Shown one piece after another: positions 33,265 through 44,164 of a DNA stretch of 64,000 bases; position 1 is the first letter of the stretch, and every line of letters starts with the position of its first letter. The notes below the pieces were generated by a model that was not told the DNA's origin, did no database searches, and saw only the letters and a list, made by a program, of their open reading frames with translations. Source of the stretch: Macrocybe gigantea (lineage: Eukaryota; Basidiomycota; Agaricomycetes; Agaricales; Callistosporiaceae). A program made the position numbers and the translations under genes. The stretch lies in the NCBI GenBank assembly GCA_011319805.1, contig SJRY01000228.1, positions 1 through 64,000 on the forward strand, read 5' to 3'.

Positions 33265-34038
33265 TCTATGTGTCCGTCCATTGGTAAGACTGGTCGAGGC
33301 TGCCTTAGAGTCACTTCGAATAACGTTGTCCTAGGAGATGCGCAGCTGCTGTATGCTGTTGCCCGATTGTAAAATCTGGACTCATTTGTCGATCATTGGT
33401 AGCGAGGATCGTGCACTCCTATTCCGGTTGAAAAGAGAAAATTTCGAGACTTGGAACAACATAGAATTTCTGTCCTACGGATTCTAGACTCATGCATCGG
33501 GATTCCAACAATTCTGTGAATTATTCATGCACAGTACAAGCGTTCTTTGTCAGTCATAGGCAGGGAAAACAACGAAACTTCAGCAGTTGGATCTACCGAC
33601 ATCAGGACCAAAACCGTGGGTCTGGTCGCAGCCCCATGCGCCTGAGATCAACAGGGCGGATACGTGCCAGCCACGATACTGAGCATTCTTTGTCACCCGA
33701 ACTCCTTTACAAGTCGCCCATTCACCTTGATACTATCTGCATGGTCCAAACGATCAAAAACCGCACGCGCCGATCTTACCGATCATAGACTTCGAGTGCC
33801 AAAAAAATAACATATCGGCTTCTAGACTTCCGCCTTGGCCACCACACTGCTCCTGTAAAGTGATACGGTCCTAGACAATCTCTTTCCGACCTAGACCCGC
33901 ACACAAATTTTCTTCGTCTTTTTGCAGAGTTCCGACAACGTATATAATGGGTGCAGAAAAAACGGTCTGTCTACCATTCCACTCGTCGCATTCACCACTC
34001 TCACATAGATTCATCCAACAATCGCTATACATTCTACA
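33265..34038 (+). promoter_or_regulatory. Intergenic region with TATA box for GH12 gene 1
   Basis: A TATATAATG box at 33941-33949 lies about 95 bases before the GH12 start. The remainder (33265-33900) shows no gene that I can support. Confidence 0.55.
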
Positions 34039-35113
34039 ATGACTCTGACATCGACTCTCTTTGCCGTCTTGCTTTCCCTCGCTGTCCCGATGACTCTCGC
34101 TAATCCCGTTCAAGAGGCCAGAGATCTTGAAAGACGAGGAGCTGTCTTGACTGGAATGTACTCTTCTGAATCCGAAGTTTGTTCTTCTTTCCATCTTATC
34201 ACACTCCGTTGCTGACTCGGATTATACAGGCTGGAGGACGATACATGCTGAAAAACAACCTTTGGGGTCAATCCACTGCAACCAGTGGCTCGCAAAGCTC
34301 GCAAGCATTGGGCGTGAATGGCATTTCAATTTCCTGGACCACTACCTATAATTGGGTTGGAAGTCAGTATGCATTGTCAGATGCAGTTTTTTCGATACTG
34401 AGCCAGGACATTTAGATAAATATACTGTGAAGAGCTTTGCAGACATCGATCTGATGACAGGCATGAACAAACAACTGTCTGCGATCACCTCGATTCCGAC
34501 AAGCTGGTCCTGGACATATTCCTCTGTCGGTTCTGGTCTCATTGCTGATATCGCATATGATCTCTGGCTGTCACCCACGGCTGGAACTCAAGGTGCTACT
34601 TCGACGACCTCATATGAAATTATGGTCTGGCTCAGCTCACGTGGAGGGTAAGCCATAACTGCCCCGTCACCAGATCTACCATATTAATTAACCTTTGATG
34701 CTGCTGTTATTAAAGTGCACGTCCGGCTGGTTCTCAAATTGCCACGGTCAGCATCGGAGGCGTGAGCTGGACTCTGTACAAAGGAACGGTCAAGACCTGG
34801 ACCGTCTACTCATTCCTTGCAACCAACGAGATCACAAGCTATAGCGGTGACCTCAAGGCTTTCTTCGGTACGTGTTTGATCTTGACCCTTGTTTCTGTAA
34901 GATTCATCTTCTCACCTTACATTTCTGCAGACTACCTTATTTCGAATCAGAATGTGCCATCGTCGAATTACCTTGTTCAAGCACAGGCAGGCACTGAACC
35001 GTTCGTCGGTAAGCACTCTGCGCCCGCTTCGTTTAACGGCATGGTATTGAACACACTCATCCGTAGGGTCGGCTCAGCTCACCACCAACGGTTACTCGAT
35101 ATCCGTAAACTAA
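34039..35113 (+). CDS. GH12 endoglucanase/xyloglucanase, gene 1
   Basis: The signal peptide MTLTSTLFAVLLSLAVPMTL is followed by a short pro-region with ERR. The mature GH12 fold reads MLKNNLWGQSTATSGSQSSQ, ISISWTTTYNWVG, then SAITSIPTSWSWTYSS and ADIAYDLWLS. The nucleophile Glu is in SYEIMVWLS and the acid/base Glu in QAGTEPF. It ends TTNGYSISVN. Introns are about 34177-34229, 34363-34415, 34650-34716, 34867-34931 and 35010-35067. GH12 enzymes cleave beta-1,4-glucan or xyloglucan outside the cell. The frame is intact after splicing, unlike in the two paralogues in this window. Confidence 0.9.
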
Positions 35114-35473
35114 ACAATTCTTGATCTCCCTAAGCTAAAACGCCTAGCCTCGAGTATCCTCAGACATGGCGGGGCGTATCCTTTGGTTCAGTGCTGGGCT
35201 ATCTACCAAGAGGCTGATGTAATACCTTTTGAATATAATAATACCATTTTTTAGCTACTCACTCCGTGTGATTGCCGCCGCTCATTTATATCTCCGTGCG
35301 TGTAAAGCCCTCAAGATTCGCTAACTGTCTACATCACAGCGATGCTATGGCAAACGGACATATCACGTCTTTCTTTTCCTCCCACTTGACGGATTCCTTT
35401 CTCTAAAACCTCTTAGTAGCCATCCAATCAGGGATCAAAGCGCAAGCTCGATCTGCGAAGAACCGGCGATGCA
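35114..35473. other. Intergenic, GH12 gene 1 / BTB gene 1 (convergent)
   Basis: AT-rich, with no coding signal. Contains the 3' ends of two convergent genes. Confidence 0.45.
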
Positions 35474-36691
35474 TCAGGACGTCCTGCTCTTAGCAATCCA
35501 TTGGTAGGTACGCCTACTTGCCTTTGAAATACTGTCCTCAATTTCCCGAAACATGGTCTTATTTTCTTCTGCGAGTCTCGCAAATTTGTCTTCCCAAGAA
35601 GTGTGACTAAGGAAGCCATATCCGTATGCGTCGTCAGGACGACGCAGCTCGCGGATCATGAGAGGAAAGGCGATTGAATGCTGTAGAGAATGGTGCCAGG
35701 ACACAGACCAGTCCTGCAAGTCACGCTTTTGCACGTATCTTCGTATAGAAGTATTTTCTTTGGTAATATATTTCTGGTGAATGCGCGCCTTCGCGGAGCG
35801 ACATTGATGGCAGTAGCGGAGAAGGCGGTAATAATAAATGGCGGGCGTTGTCTCCATCTCTCGGCTGTATACAACCTGGGGTTCCGTCATATCAGCTACC
35901 AGCTTCGCGGCCTTCAAAGCAGCCTCCTTCCAGCCGAGCTTGACGGCGGCAAAAAAAGTTCCAACCGGATCTGTCTTCTCGTGATTGACCAGGTCCCTCC
36001 TCAGTTGCGTTATGACTTTTGGCATTTCGTATTTGATGGCGGCACCGATAACGCGACAAGCGGTCAACAGGTCGAGAACGCCGGCGTCTTCATTGGGATA
36101 ACACAGCTGCAAAAGTCTATGGATTACTGTGCTAGACTCTTGGAGAACCACGGTCGGCAAAGCGCCAGATTCGGTCGGAGCGCCGCCCAGATGATTTACG
36201 GAGGCCAAGTAGATTATGCGCTTGTGGACGCGGAACTCGACATCGTCAGAGGACTTGAGTATCATGTCGGCATCCTCGTAGGTATAGCTATTAGTTACGG
36301 GTCGAGGGACGAACCCTGTCGGAGTAAACGGAAAAGGATGGATGAAAGTTAAAGGTAACTGGTCTGGGGGATCGCGGATATGTCTCGACAATCGATATAG
36401 AGCACCAGCGTATATCCTATCCATCGTTGGAGAATAAGTGGCCCCTTCGATGGTTTTTTCCCACTCGGTAGATGGCAGGGAAAACATGGACTGGAAGAAA
36501 GGTGATGCGATAGATAAGATGATTTTGTGCGCATAGAAGTCGATGTCGTCGGCTGAGCGAAGGACGACGTCGGTGCTGTTAGTCCGAGTGAAGGAGTGCG
36601 CTGTTGAAGTAGAGGTCTGCTGCATCGCGACTGCTGGGGATCGTTTGAGAAGCATGAACCGGCATGACCGCCACGCGTTCGTGATTGTCAA
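35474..36691 (-). CDS. Double-BTB protein 1, first BTB shortened
   Basis: A first BTB begins TDVVLRSADDIDFYAHKIIL then SIASPFFQSMF, and breaks off directly into SLPSTEWEKTIEGATYSPTM. A second BTB follows: ADMILKSSDDVEFRVHKRII, with a C-terminal Cys/His segment (YRLLRYCHQCRSAKARIHQK). The neighbour at 37174-38697 has the same order but keeps about 100 more residues after SPFFQGMF, so this copy seems to have lost the second half of the first BTB. Single exon. The ATG at 36661 (MLLKRSPAVAM) or 36628 may be the real start. BTB proteins often serve as Cullin-3 adaptors or dimerisation modules; no other domain was recognised. Confidence 0.75.
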   Translation of the reverse strand: MTITNAWRSCRFMLLKRSPAVAMQQTSTSTAHSFTRTNSTDVVLRSADDIDFYAHKIILSIASPFFQSMFSLPSTEWEKTIEGATYSPTMDRIYAGALYRLSRHIRDPPDQLPLTFIHPFPFTPTGFVPRPVTNSYTYEDADMILKSSDDVEFRVHKRIIYLASVNHLGGAPTESGALPTVVLQESSTVIHRLLQLCYPNEDAGVLDLLTACRVIGAAIKYEMPKVITQLRRDLVNHEKTDPVGTFFAAVKLGWKEAALKAAKLVADMTEPQVVYSREMETTPAIYYYRLLRYCHQCRSAKARIHQKYITKENTSIRRYVQKRDLQDWSVSWHHSLQHSIAFPLMIRELRRPDDAYGYGFLSHTSWEDKFARLAEENKTMFREIEDSISKASRRTYQWIAKSRTS

Positions 36692-37173
36692 AACGATGCA
36701 ACGACCTGTGGACTGCCGTACACATTACCTTGCTTGCAAGGTTTCTCTGCAATCAATATTCGGAGGCATACCAAATAACTACAATTGTCACTAGTCATTA
36801 TCACAGGCAGGTCATTCGTATTATATAAGCATAGTGGCACGGACCTGCACAGCCTACTGTCTGTCGAGCGATGGGTGCTGATTTTGCTGAATTCATGGGA
36901 GGTCTTTTGGTCTAGCTGCAATGCCACTGATACGGCATCACGATTTCTGACATTGTGGGGGGGGGTTGTGAGCATCTACTCTATCTTTAACTGGTTAAAA
37001 CGTCTCAGCAGGCATCTGGCTGCAAATGTCCTCAAGCAAGGATTTCATATTCACTGCATCGTATGAACATATCAGATAGGCGCTTCTGCACCTTTCCAGC
37101 ATACCGCTCCTTGTAAACCACATGCTAGTCAAATTTCGAGTTCGGTCTTTTTTCATGGAACGATATCAATGGT
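36692..37173. other. Intergenic between the two BTB genes
   Basis: Promoter of BTB gene 1 and 3' end of BTB gene 2. No gene supported; the open frames here lack features. Confidence 0.45.
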
Positions 37174-38697
37174 TCAAGTGCTTGTGAAGTAGAATGAACT
37201 CACCTCTGAGACTTTGGCTTTAAATTGTCGGGACATATCCTTACATTCCGCAAAAAGTTTTTCGAATGCATCAAGATAGAGCGCGCGTTTGTGGTCTGGG
37301 ACCGTCTCAGGATGGTCTTTCTTCTCTTCATTACAATACCTTCTGCCTCTCCCTTTTGATCGAAACCGTGAGGCATAATCTGGGATTGGCGAATTCATTT
37401 CGATGTATTCTAAATAACTTTGGATGGCTCCATTTGGTTTGGTGAAATACTTTTCGCGATTTTCTGCCCTGACAATACAAGCTTGGTGGCAAAATTTGAG
37501 AAGGTGATGATAAGAAGTCGCCGGCACAAGCTCCATCTCTGGGACATAGACAATGGGAGGGTTTCTGATACCCAACTGCCTCGCAGCTCGCAAAGCGTCT
37601 TCCTTCCACCCAAATCTGGTGGCGATGAAATAAACCCGTAACGGCTCATTCTTCTCGTGGCTCATTAACGTCCTGCGCAATCGCGCAACAACTGCCTTCA
37701 TATCGTATTTGATCGCAGCGGATAAGGCTGCATGGACTGTGGACAGATCAAGACCATCAGAGTCATTGTCTTCGATTGGGTAGCATAACTGGAAGAGCAG
37801 CCGAATAACAGAACCAGGCTCAGCTAAAATCACAGTCGGCAAGGACCCCGATTCAGACATGATTGGAGCACCATCCAGCTGGTTTGCAGATGCGAGATAG
37901 ACGATGTTCTTGTGTACGCGAAACTCCACATCGTCGAAGGACTTCACTATAAAATCTGGATCGTCGAATGTATATGGCGTCGGTACTGCTTCAGGTACGG
38001 ACATATCTGCTTCAGCGGATGATGGCGGATATAGGAAAGACAGGGGAAGTGAGCCGTTTCTGGTATATTCCAGCAATCGGTGCAAAGAGCCAGCACATAT
38101 CTGGTCCATGGCGGGAGAATAGGTCATCCCCTCCATGCTCGTTTGCCAGTTGCTTGGTACATCAATCCAGCTGTGTTCTTTACGCCAAACGCTAGCGGCT
38201 ATCTCAGCCTCCCTTTCCAAACGCAACCGACAAGCGGTCGCAAAGATGTCCAGGCTCCGGCTCGGAGTATACTCCTGCAAATTTGTCCTCAGGATCCTCA
38301 CCGCTTGAAGCATCTCGTACTTGAGCGAAGCTTCGAGCACCTCGATAACATCCTCAAAACTGTTCAAGACGGGGTCATCGACGGGGTAAGTCAGGCGGAG
38401 CATGCACTCCATGACGCGACTGCTTTCCACAAAAGGGACGGCCTCAATCGTTCCAGGATGCGTATCGGCCGACCGCCGGACGGAAAACATGCCTTGGAAA
38501 AAAGGCGATGCTATAGATAAGACAATCTTATGGGCGTAAAAGTCGACACCATCAACAGAGCGCAGGATGACATCGGAGCCAGTGGGATCGGTGAAAGGGC
38601 GCTGTGGTAAGGGGTCACTGGCCATCGTGAGGATGAGACGTTGAGATAAGAGACTGCGCAGACACTCAGCGAAGCACATCGAGCGCATGCCTGCCAC
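37174..38697 (-). CDS. Double-BTB protein 2
   Basis: About 507 residues in a single exon. The first BTB (SDVILRSVDGVDFYAHKIVL, then SIASPFFQGMF) is complete, with a following helical part (ASLKYEMLQAVRILRTNL). The second BTB-like half reads PDFIVKSFDDVEFRVHKNIV and SAAIKYDMKAVVARLRRTLM. It ends with a Cys/His segment (HHLLKFCHQACIVRAENREK) and a helical tail. It is a tandem paralogue of the gene at 35474-36691. The likely start is the Met before ASDPLPQRPF at about 38625, since the first 24 residues look like untranslated sequence. Such Agaricomycete BTB proteins are numerous and mostly of unknown role. Confidence 0.78.
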   Translation of the reverse strand: MAGMRSMCFAECLRSLLSQRLILTMASDPLPQRPFTDPTGSDVILRSVDGVDFYAHKIVLSIASPFFQGMFSVRRSADTHPGTIEAVPFVESSRVMECMLRLTYPVDDPVLNSFEDVIEVLEASLKYEMLQAVRILRTNLQEYTPSRSLDIFATACRLRLEREAEIAASVWRKEHSWIDVPSNWQTSMEGMTYSPAMDQICAGSLHRLLEYTRNGSLPLSFLYPPSSAEADMSVPEAVPTPYTFDDPDFIVKSFDDVEFRVHKNIVYLASANQLDGAPIMSESGSLPTVILAEPGSVIRLLFQLCYPIEDNDSDGLDLSTVHAALSAAIKYDMKAVVARLRRTLMSHEKNEPLRVYFIATRFGWKEDALRAARQLGIRNPPIVYVPEMELVPATSYHHLLKFCHQACIVRAENREKYFTKPNGAIQSYLEYIEMNSPIPDYASRFRSKGRGRRYCNEEKKDHPETVPDHKRALYLDAFEKLFAECKDMSRQFKAKVSEVSSFYFTST

Positions 38698-39389
38698 GCG
38701 TCGTCGACAGATTTAGAAAGGTAGCCTGGTAAGACGGCAAGTACTATAATTCCATTGTATAATGGATTCTGAAGAACATCTAGGGTATCAAATGTTACAA
38801 TAGGAGAAGGAACGATGTTACTCACTCATGCGTTTGCTCCCAAAACACGGAAATCCGACTCATATGCCTGACGTGACGCGTGATAAGGTCACGCACCTAG
38901 CGTCAAGGAAAAAAAGAAAATCGGGCGGTCTATTCGCTCAAAGAAATGCTGCAAGTCTTTTTCACGAAATTCTGCCATTTCACCTGCCTAAACTGTTGGA
39001 CCTCAGCTCCTTCAGTATTGTCCAATCGAGAAACAACTTCGCATTGGTATCGACCACTAATACTTGACGCGCTCCAAAATTCATGACTGTTTGGGGAATC
39101 CAGCTTGCCAACAATCCGATCTACTAGGTCCATTCTCACCGCCTAACGGATATACTTCACTGATCCACCACCCGGCGCTCTCATCTTTGGTTCATGCGTG
39201 GGGCTGCTCACCAAACGACCCCTCGATCATCAACGGTCCAGGCAGCCATCAGTCCGCCGCCTGTGTTTCTTAGCCCAAGTCAGATTTCAGCCTGATAGTC
39301 CTATCGCTATTTCGAAAAGAACCTTCCTCCGGACCTGGGTTAAATACCTGGCCGAAAATGGGTACCTCCTGCGATCCACACCCACGGTC
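38698..39389. other. Intergenic, BTB gene 2 / GH12 gene 2 (divergent)
   Basis: Serves as promoter region for both genes. No strong TATA box seen close to 39390. No coding signal that I trust. Confidence 0.45.
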
Positions 39390-40778
39390 ATGCACCGAAT
39401 TCGAACATTTGCCCCATTGCCACTCTTTTTAACTACTTTAACTATCAACGCTGTTGTCGCGGTTCCTCGATCGCTGCATAAGCGATGGGCACCGCTGACT
39501 GGGCATTTTGCCTCGGAGACTCAGGTATGTCGTCGTCGCCTGCGCTACCGCCTTCTTACCTCGCGATCGCAATGCCAATATAATTCGAAATCTCAAGAAT
39601 AATGGGTCAGGCAGTCCTTCTGGCCAGCCGCTCAGAGTCCACCCGTGGCTGATCACATCGTTTTCTCAGCCTGTATGTACTTGAAAACAACCTGTGGGAC
39701 GAGAATTCAGCGACGGAAGGCAGCCAGACCACTCAAGCGACGCACAACAGCGGCAATTCTGTATCTTGGTATACGATGTATACTTGGACTGGGGGTGAGT
39801 TCCGTCTCACGGTCTATGACGCGGATTATTCGTCCCATTCATAGTTCTACTGAAGGTAATGGCGGAGTCATAAGCTGTAAGGGCACCACGATATGGGAGT
39901 CGCGAGGTGAAGGCGGCTGACCCTTAGCTATTTCAGACGCGAATCTCGACCTCCAACGCGGGACAGACCAGAACCTGTCCTCTATAACATCCATACCCGT
40001 CACATGGTCCTGGTCCTACGACGCCGTTTCGTCGACCTGGCAGCCAACACCGCCTATGACATGTGGCTCTCGAACCAGGCCGGGACCAAGGGCGCCAGTC
40101 CGAGCACATCTTACGAAGTGTAAGTTTCCTCGCGCCCCGGTTCGTCCTTCGTCCGTTGTTTGCAGCATTTGAGCTCCGTCTTTTGTGCTCTTGTCGTAGG
40201 ATGGTCTGGATCGGGACTGAGGGACGGTGCGTTCGCGCATCTCACCCATCTGACTCGCTTCGTCGCTGATCTCGCACACGAACGCCTAGCGCCAAGCCAA
40301 TGGGAATACTGGAGAATCTGGCTGTAACGTGTGTCTTTCCGCCCCGACCACCACTAATAGCTCCTTCTTTACCGTATCTTATTTTCTAGCATCAACGACC
40401 AGCCCTGGCGGCTCTATAAAGGCTTCAGAAAGACCTGGATAGTCTACACATTCCAGGCACCCGACACCATGCAGAGTTACAGCTCGAACCTGAAGCCATT
40501 CTTCGGTGCGCCTTCACATGGACACTGCCTCGTTCGTCCTTTGCACTGACCCCGTTCCTCTTAAGATTACCTGATCGAGAATTACGACGTGCCTCCGTCG
40601 CATTACCTCGTGCAAGTCCAGGGCGGAACAGAAGCATATGGCGGTGCGTGCGCACCTGCTCATGCTCACGAGAAGCGTGAGCTATGTCTGTGATGACTGA
40701 AATTCATTGACCTTAGGAACAGCAAAGTTCGTCACTACGGAGCAAACGATCGCAATTAATTGTGCAAAAGGGAATTAG
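39390..40778 (+). CDS. GH12 endoglucanase-like, gene 2, with a one-base frame break
   Basis: The signal peptide MHRIRTFAPLPLFLTTLTIN is followed by HKRWAPLTGHFASE. The fold reads YVLENNLW, then SGNSVSWYTMYTWTGG, NLSSITSIPVTWSWSYDAV and AANTAYDMWLSNQAG. The nucleophile is in SYEVMVWIG and the acid/base Glu in QGGTEAYG. The tail ends FVTTEQTIAINCAKGN. At least six short introns are needed. The frame changes by one base at 40036/40037, between YDAVSST and LAANTAYDMW. Exactly the same change occurs at the matching place in GH12 gene 3. Apart from that the catalytic residues and splice sites look normal. It is either broken, misread, or needs frameshifting. Confidence 0.82.
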
Positions 40779-41116
40779 TCACTTCCGAATAATGATAATC
40801 GATGGTCTTGAATCCTATATATACCTCGATTTCCTATGATTCTCACAATATTTGTCACTCATACAGCATCTGCACCGGATCATTGTTATCATCTTGATGA
40901 ATTCGCCGCTCTAGAGTCATCCCTCGCTCAATGCATACTAAATGCCAACAGCCGTTGCGATGACTGGCAATAGGAGACGTTGCGTAGCAAACATGAAAAG
41001 GATAGAAAAGAGGATAAGAAATAAGAAATTACCCAATCTATTCACGCCGAGAACATCGCTACGTTTTCCCCCGCCCAGGACGTCCTTTTGCTTTCAGTAA
41101 TACCCAAAGCGACCAT
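40779..41116. other. Convergent intergenic, GH12 gene 2 / CNNM-type transporter
   Basis: No gene seen; contains 3' ends. Confidence 0.4.
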
Positions 41117-43935
41117 TTAGCCCAATAACCTACACAATAGATCAGAGAAATTCGAGAACATGATGACACAAGATTTATGATGGGATGTACGAGAAGACGA
41201 GACGAGGAAATGTGGATAGATGTCTAGAGAAGGGGTCACCCAAACGGGATGGAGGAGATATATGTACAACGCGGCGGGATGACAAGCCACAGAAAGAGGA
41301 AAAGAAAAAAAAAGGCAGATGACGACAGCACAAAACAGGAAATAAGCCTCGAGCCGGGCGTCTCTATCGTCATGAATCTTGGCCTTAGGCGATTCGCTGA
41401 TAGGAGGCATCACAGTTCCTGCAGGTGGCGAACCGTATGACTGGAGCGACGAGTAGCCGTTCGATTCTGGGTCATGGGGCGCAATGAGCGGCGTGCGCTC
41501 GTCCGTCTGGACACCATCTAGTCTTCGTTCTCGTTCGACAATTCTGCAAATGAAATTGACCAGAGTTAAGGGTGATGGATGATGGGGAGGCAAAAATGCA
41601 GCGTACCCTCGCATGATAGCAGACGTCGTCATCCTCTTCGCGCGTCGTTTGCTCTGATTGTCCTCATATCTATCTGTTTCATCCACAATCTCTTCCGAAA
41701 TGATTTCCTGTAGAGGCGATTTAGTCACAGATGGCGGTATTGCGGACATCAAAGAACACGTACCTCGATGACATCTTTTGCAGATAACACAAACAATGAG
41801 GCAACCCGTGACTGAGTAAAATACGGAGTGTAGCTCACCTTCGAGGGTAATAACCCCGATCCCGCCACCCGCTTTTCCAGGAGTATTGCTAATGAGCAAC
41901 AGATGCGCCCGTCCCGTTTGGCTAGAGTAGAGAAAGTAGCATCAAATCAGGATATGGAACAAGAAACATAAAGAAACGCTAGTGCTCACAAATAATCCAG
42001 CGCTTGGAAGCAATTGATTGTCGGAGGTGCCTCTGGGAGTATGGACAACGGGAAGCTTGAAACAGGAAGGGCTTTCGCAGGGTCGTACGTGAGAAGCTGT
42101 CAAGGAAGCCGAAGCAATATCAGCATCGGCTCAAATGCAATTCAATTCACGGAAAATGTGCGGAACGCGCTATACGCGTGCATGTACGACATTGTTCATC
42201 GGCCGAGAAAACATGATCCAAACCTTTTTAACCAACAAAAGTCCGACAAATGCAAGGGGATTGCGCGGATCATGGACCGGGAACCGAGAATAGCCACTGA
42301 GAAGTCTATTGAATTATTGGGTAGGGATAGGCGCGGAGGAAATTTGTGTCGTGTGATCAGAAAATGAATAATGAACAGTGAGAACAGAGGAGCGTACATC
42401 GAATCAACCATTTTGGAGTCTAAGACACAATCCGCGCTCAGAGTAACAGTGTCCTGCCCCACCGACGTGTCAGCACCACAAATAAGGCATCAAACAGAAA
42501 AGGGTGAAAGCGTTAAGTAGAACAAGAGATGATCCTCAACACGCACCTTGATAGGCGTCATGATAGTTTCAACCTTTTTCGCGCTGAGTTCGAGCACGCC
42601 GTTCAAGATGGCAATCTCGTCGTCGCGGAGTGGTTCCTCGCCCGTACGGTGGAATTGGAGGAACGACTTGAGCTCGGCCTTGCGGTAAGTGTGAGACTCT
42701 CCCCCGCCCAGCACAAAGTCCAGAAGTTTAGCTATCGGCCATGCAATTGGAGCTTTTTCGTAACATATTATTTAGTTTTGAGAAATTCGATCCGAAATTT
42801 GAAGGAAAGAGACGCACCCAGAAGCCACATTAAACACAAAACAAGTGGTGCGCATTTAGCGCCTATCGAAAGTCCGTACCGCACGCATACAGCTTGTGGA
42901 ATGATCCTAGGTCAAGGTACGAGGGAGGAACAAAAAAAAAGGTTTTGGCTTTGGTAAACTTGATCACAATGGACGAGCGGATTTGTTGATGTACTCACTC
43001 TCTAAGGAGTTGAAGTCATGACAGGGCGAATGACGATGCAATTTCGTGAGACGTTTTCTATATGGAGAGACAGGAGGGACATACCCGAAGATGACTGAGA
43101 GGGGTGAAGGTTTTTACCAGTATGCGGAGGCGTAAATATAATGTTCTCACCTATTGTAGTCGTAGAGATAGCGATAGCAGCGAAGCCGCCTCCAATCTAT
43201 ATGGTGACATATGAGGAAGACAAGCCAATGACTGATGGAGACGCAAGGGGCAACTTACGGCGCTGTCGAGAAAGATGGGCAAACTCTCATTGACAACCTA
43301 AATCAGAACAGCGTTAACACGAGAATAGCATGACCCTTTCAAATGGCCGAAGCGTATCGCAAGAATGAGACACGAACCACATTGCAAAGTAGCAACACCT
43401 TGGTGAGAAAAGAAACGGCGCATATAAGGACAAACTCCGGGGTAGGACAGAGAAAAGGATACGCACGACTAGAACCCAATGTCTTCCTCTTTGCATTAAA
43501 TTGAGAACTAAAGCAATTGTAGAGTGGTAAATGGGCAGTAGGCGAAGTGATTGGGGATGTACCTTTCTTCGCGTTCGACTGCTCGACGGGGTCTTCCGAC
43601 GAAGTGGCCAAAACACGGAGGTGCAGCTCATCCAGGCCCATGAGACCGAGCGTCAACCTAGACAAGGAGATAAGACGTCTTCCCTGCCCTATCTTTGAAA
43701 TGCATCATACCCAGCAAACGCCTCCTGCAAGGACGAGCGACGCGCTGATGATGATCTTGGACCAGAACTCGGGCGAGCCGGGCTCCGGGACTTCCTTTTG
43801 CGCGCGGTGGTGGCCATGGAGCACCCCGCCGTTGCCGTTGCCGTCGCTGCCACCAGACGCGAAATTCAATAGTGGAGAGGCGAGGACAAGCCGCGCTAAG
43901 ACGAGCAAGAGATAGTGCCGCGGGTTGTGTCTCAT
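41117..43935 (-). CDS. MAM3: CNNM/Mam3-type membrane protein (DUF21 + CBS pair)
   Basis: Signal peptide or first helix [20 protein letters not shown]. The DUF21 part reads [76 protein letters not shown] and [20 protein letters not shown]. The junction to the CBS pair is [20 protein letters not shown] then [23 protein letters not shown]-like strands follow ([31 protein letters not shown]). CNNM proteins act in Mg2+ homeostasis, and yeast Mam3 in metal tolerance at the vacuole. At least ten short introns. The last exon (after [20 protein letters not shown]) is hydrophobic and may include unspliced sequence. Divergent from TRM2. Confidence 0.85.
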
Positions 43936-44164
43936 GTAATAGGGCGGAGGTCGAGGACGGCGAGCTCGAGAAGTCCGACGAGATAAGGCGAGTGATAAGA
44001 AGCGCGGGGAAGAAGAGAATGAGAGGGAGGTGAGAGCTAGGATAATTTAAGCAGCGCGAAAGATATCCCACAGGACCCTGCCGAGACGGAACGACGCCTT
44101 GGCTCAGCCAACAAAACAAATGTGTATTTCTGTCTTTTATTTTCTATTTTCATTTATTTGGTGG
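43936..44164. promoter_or_regulatory. Shared divergent promoter, CNNM-type gene / TRM2
   Basis: About 230 bases between opposite starts. T-rich toward TRM2. No clear TATA box. Confidence 0.4.
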
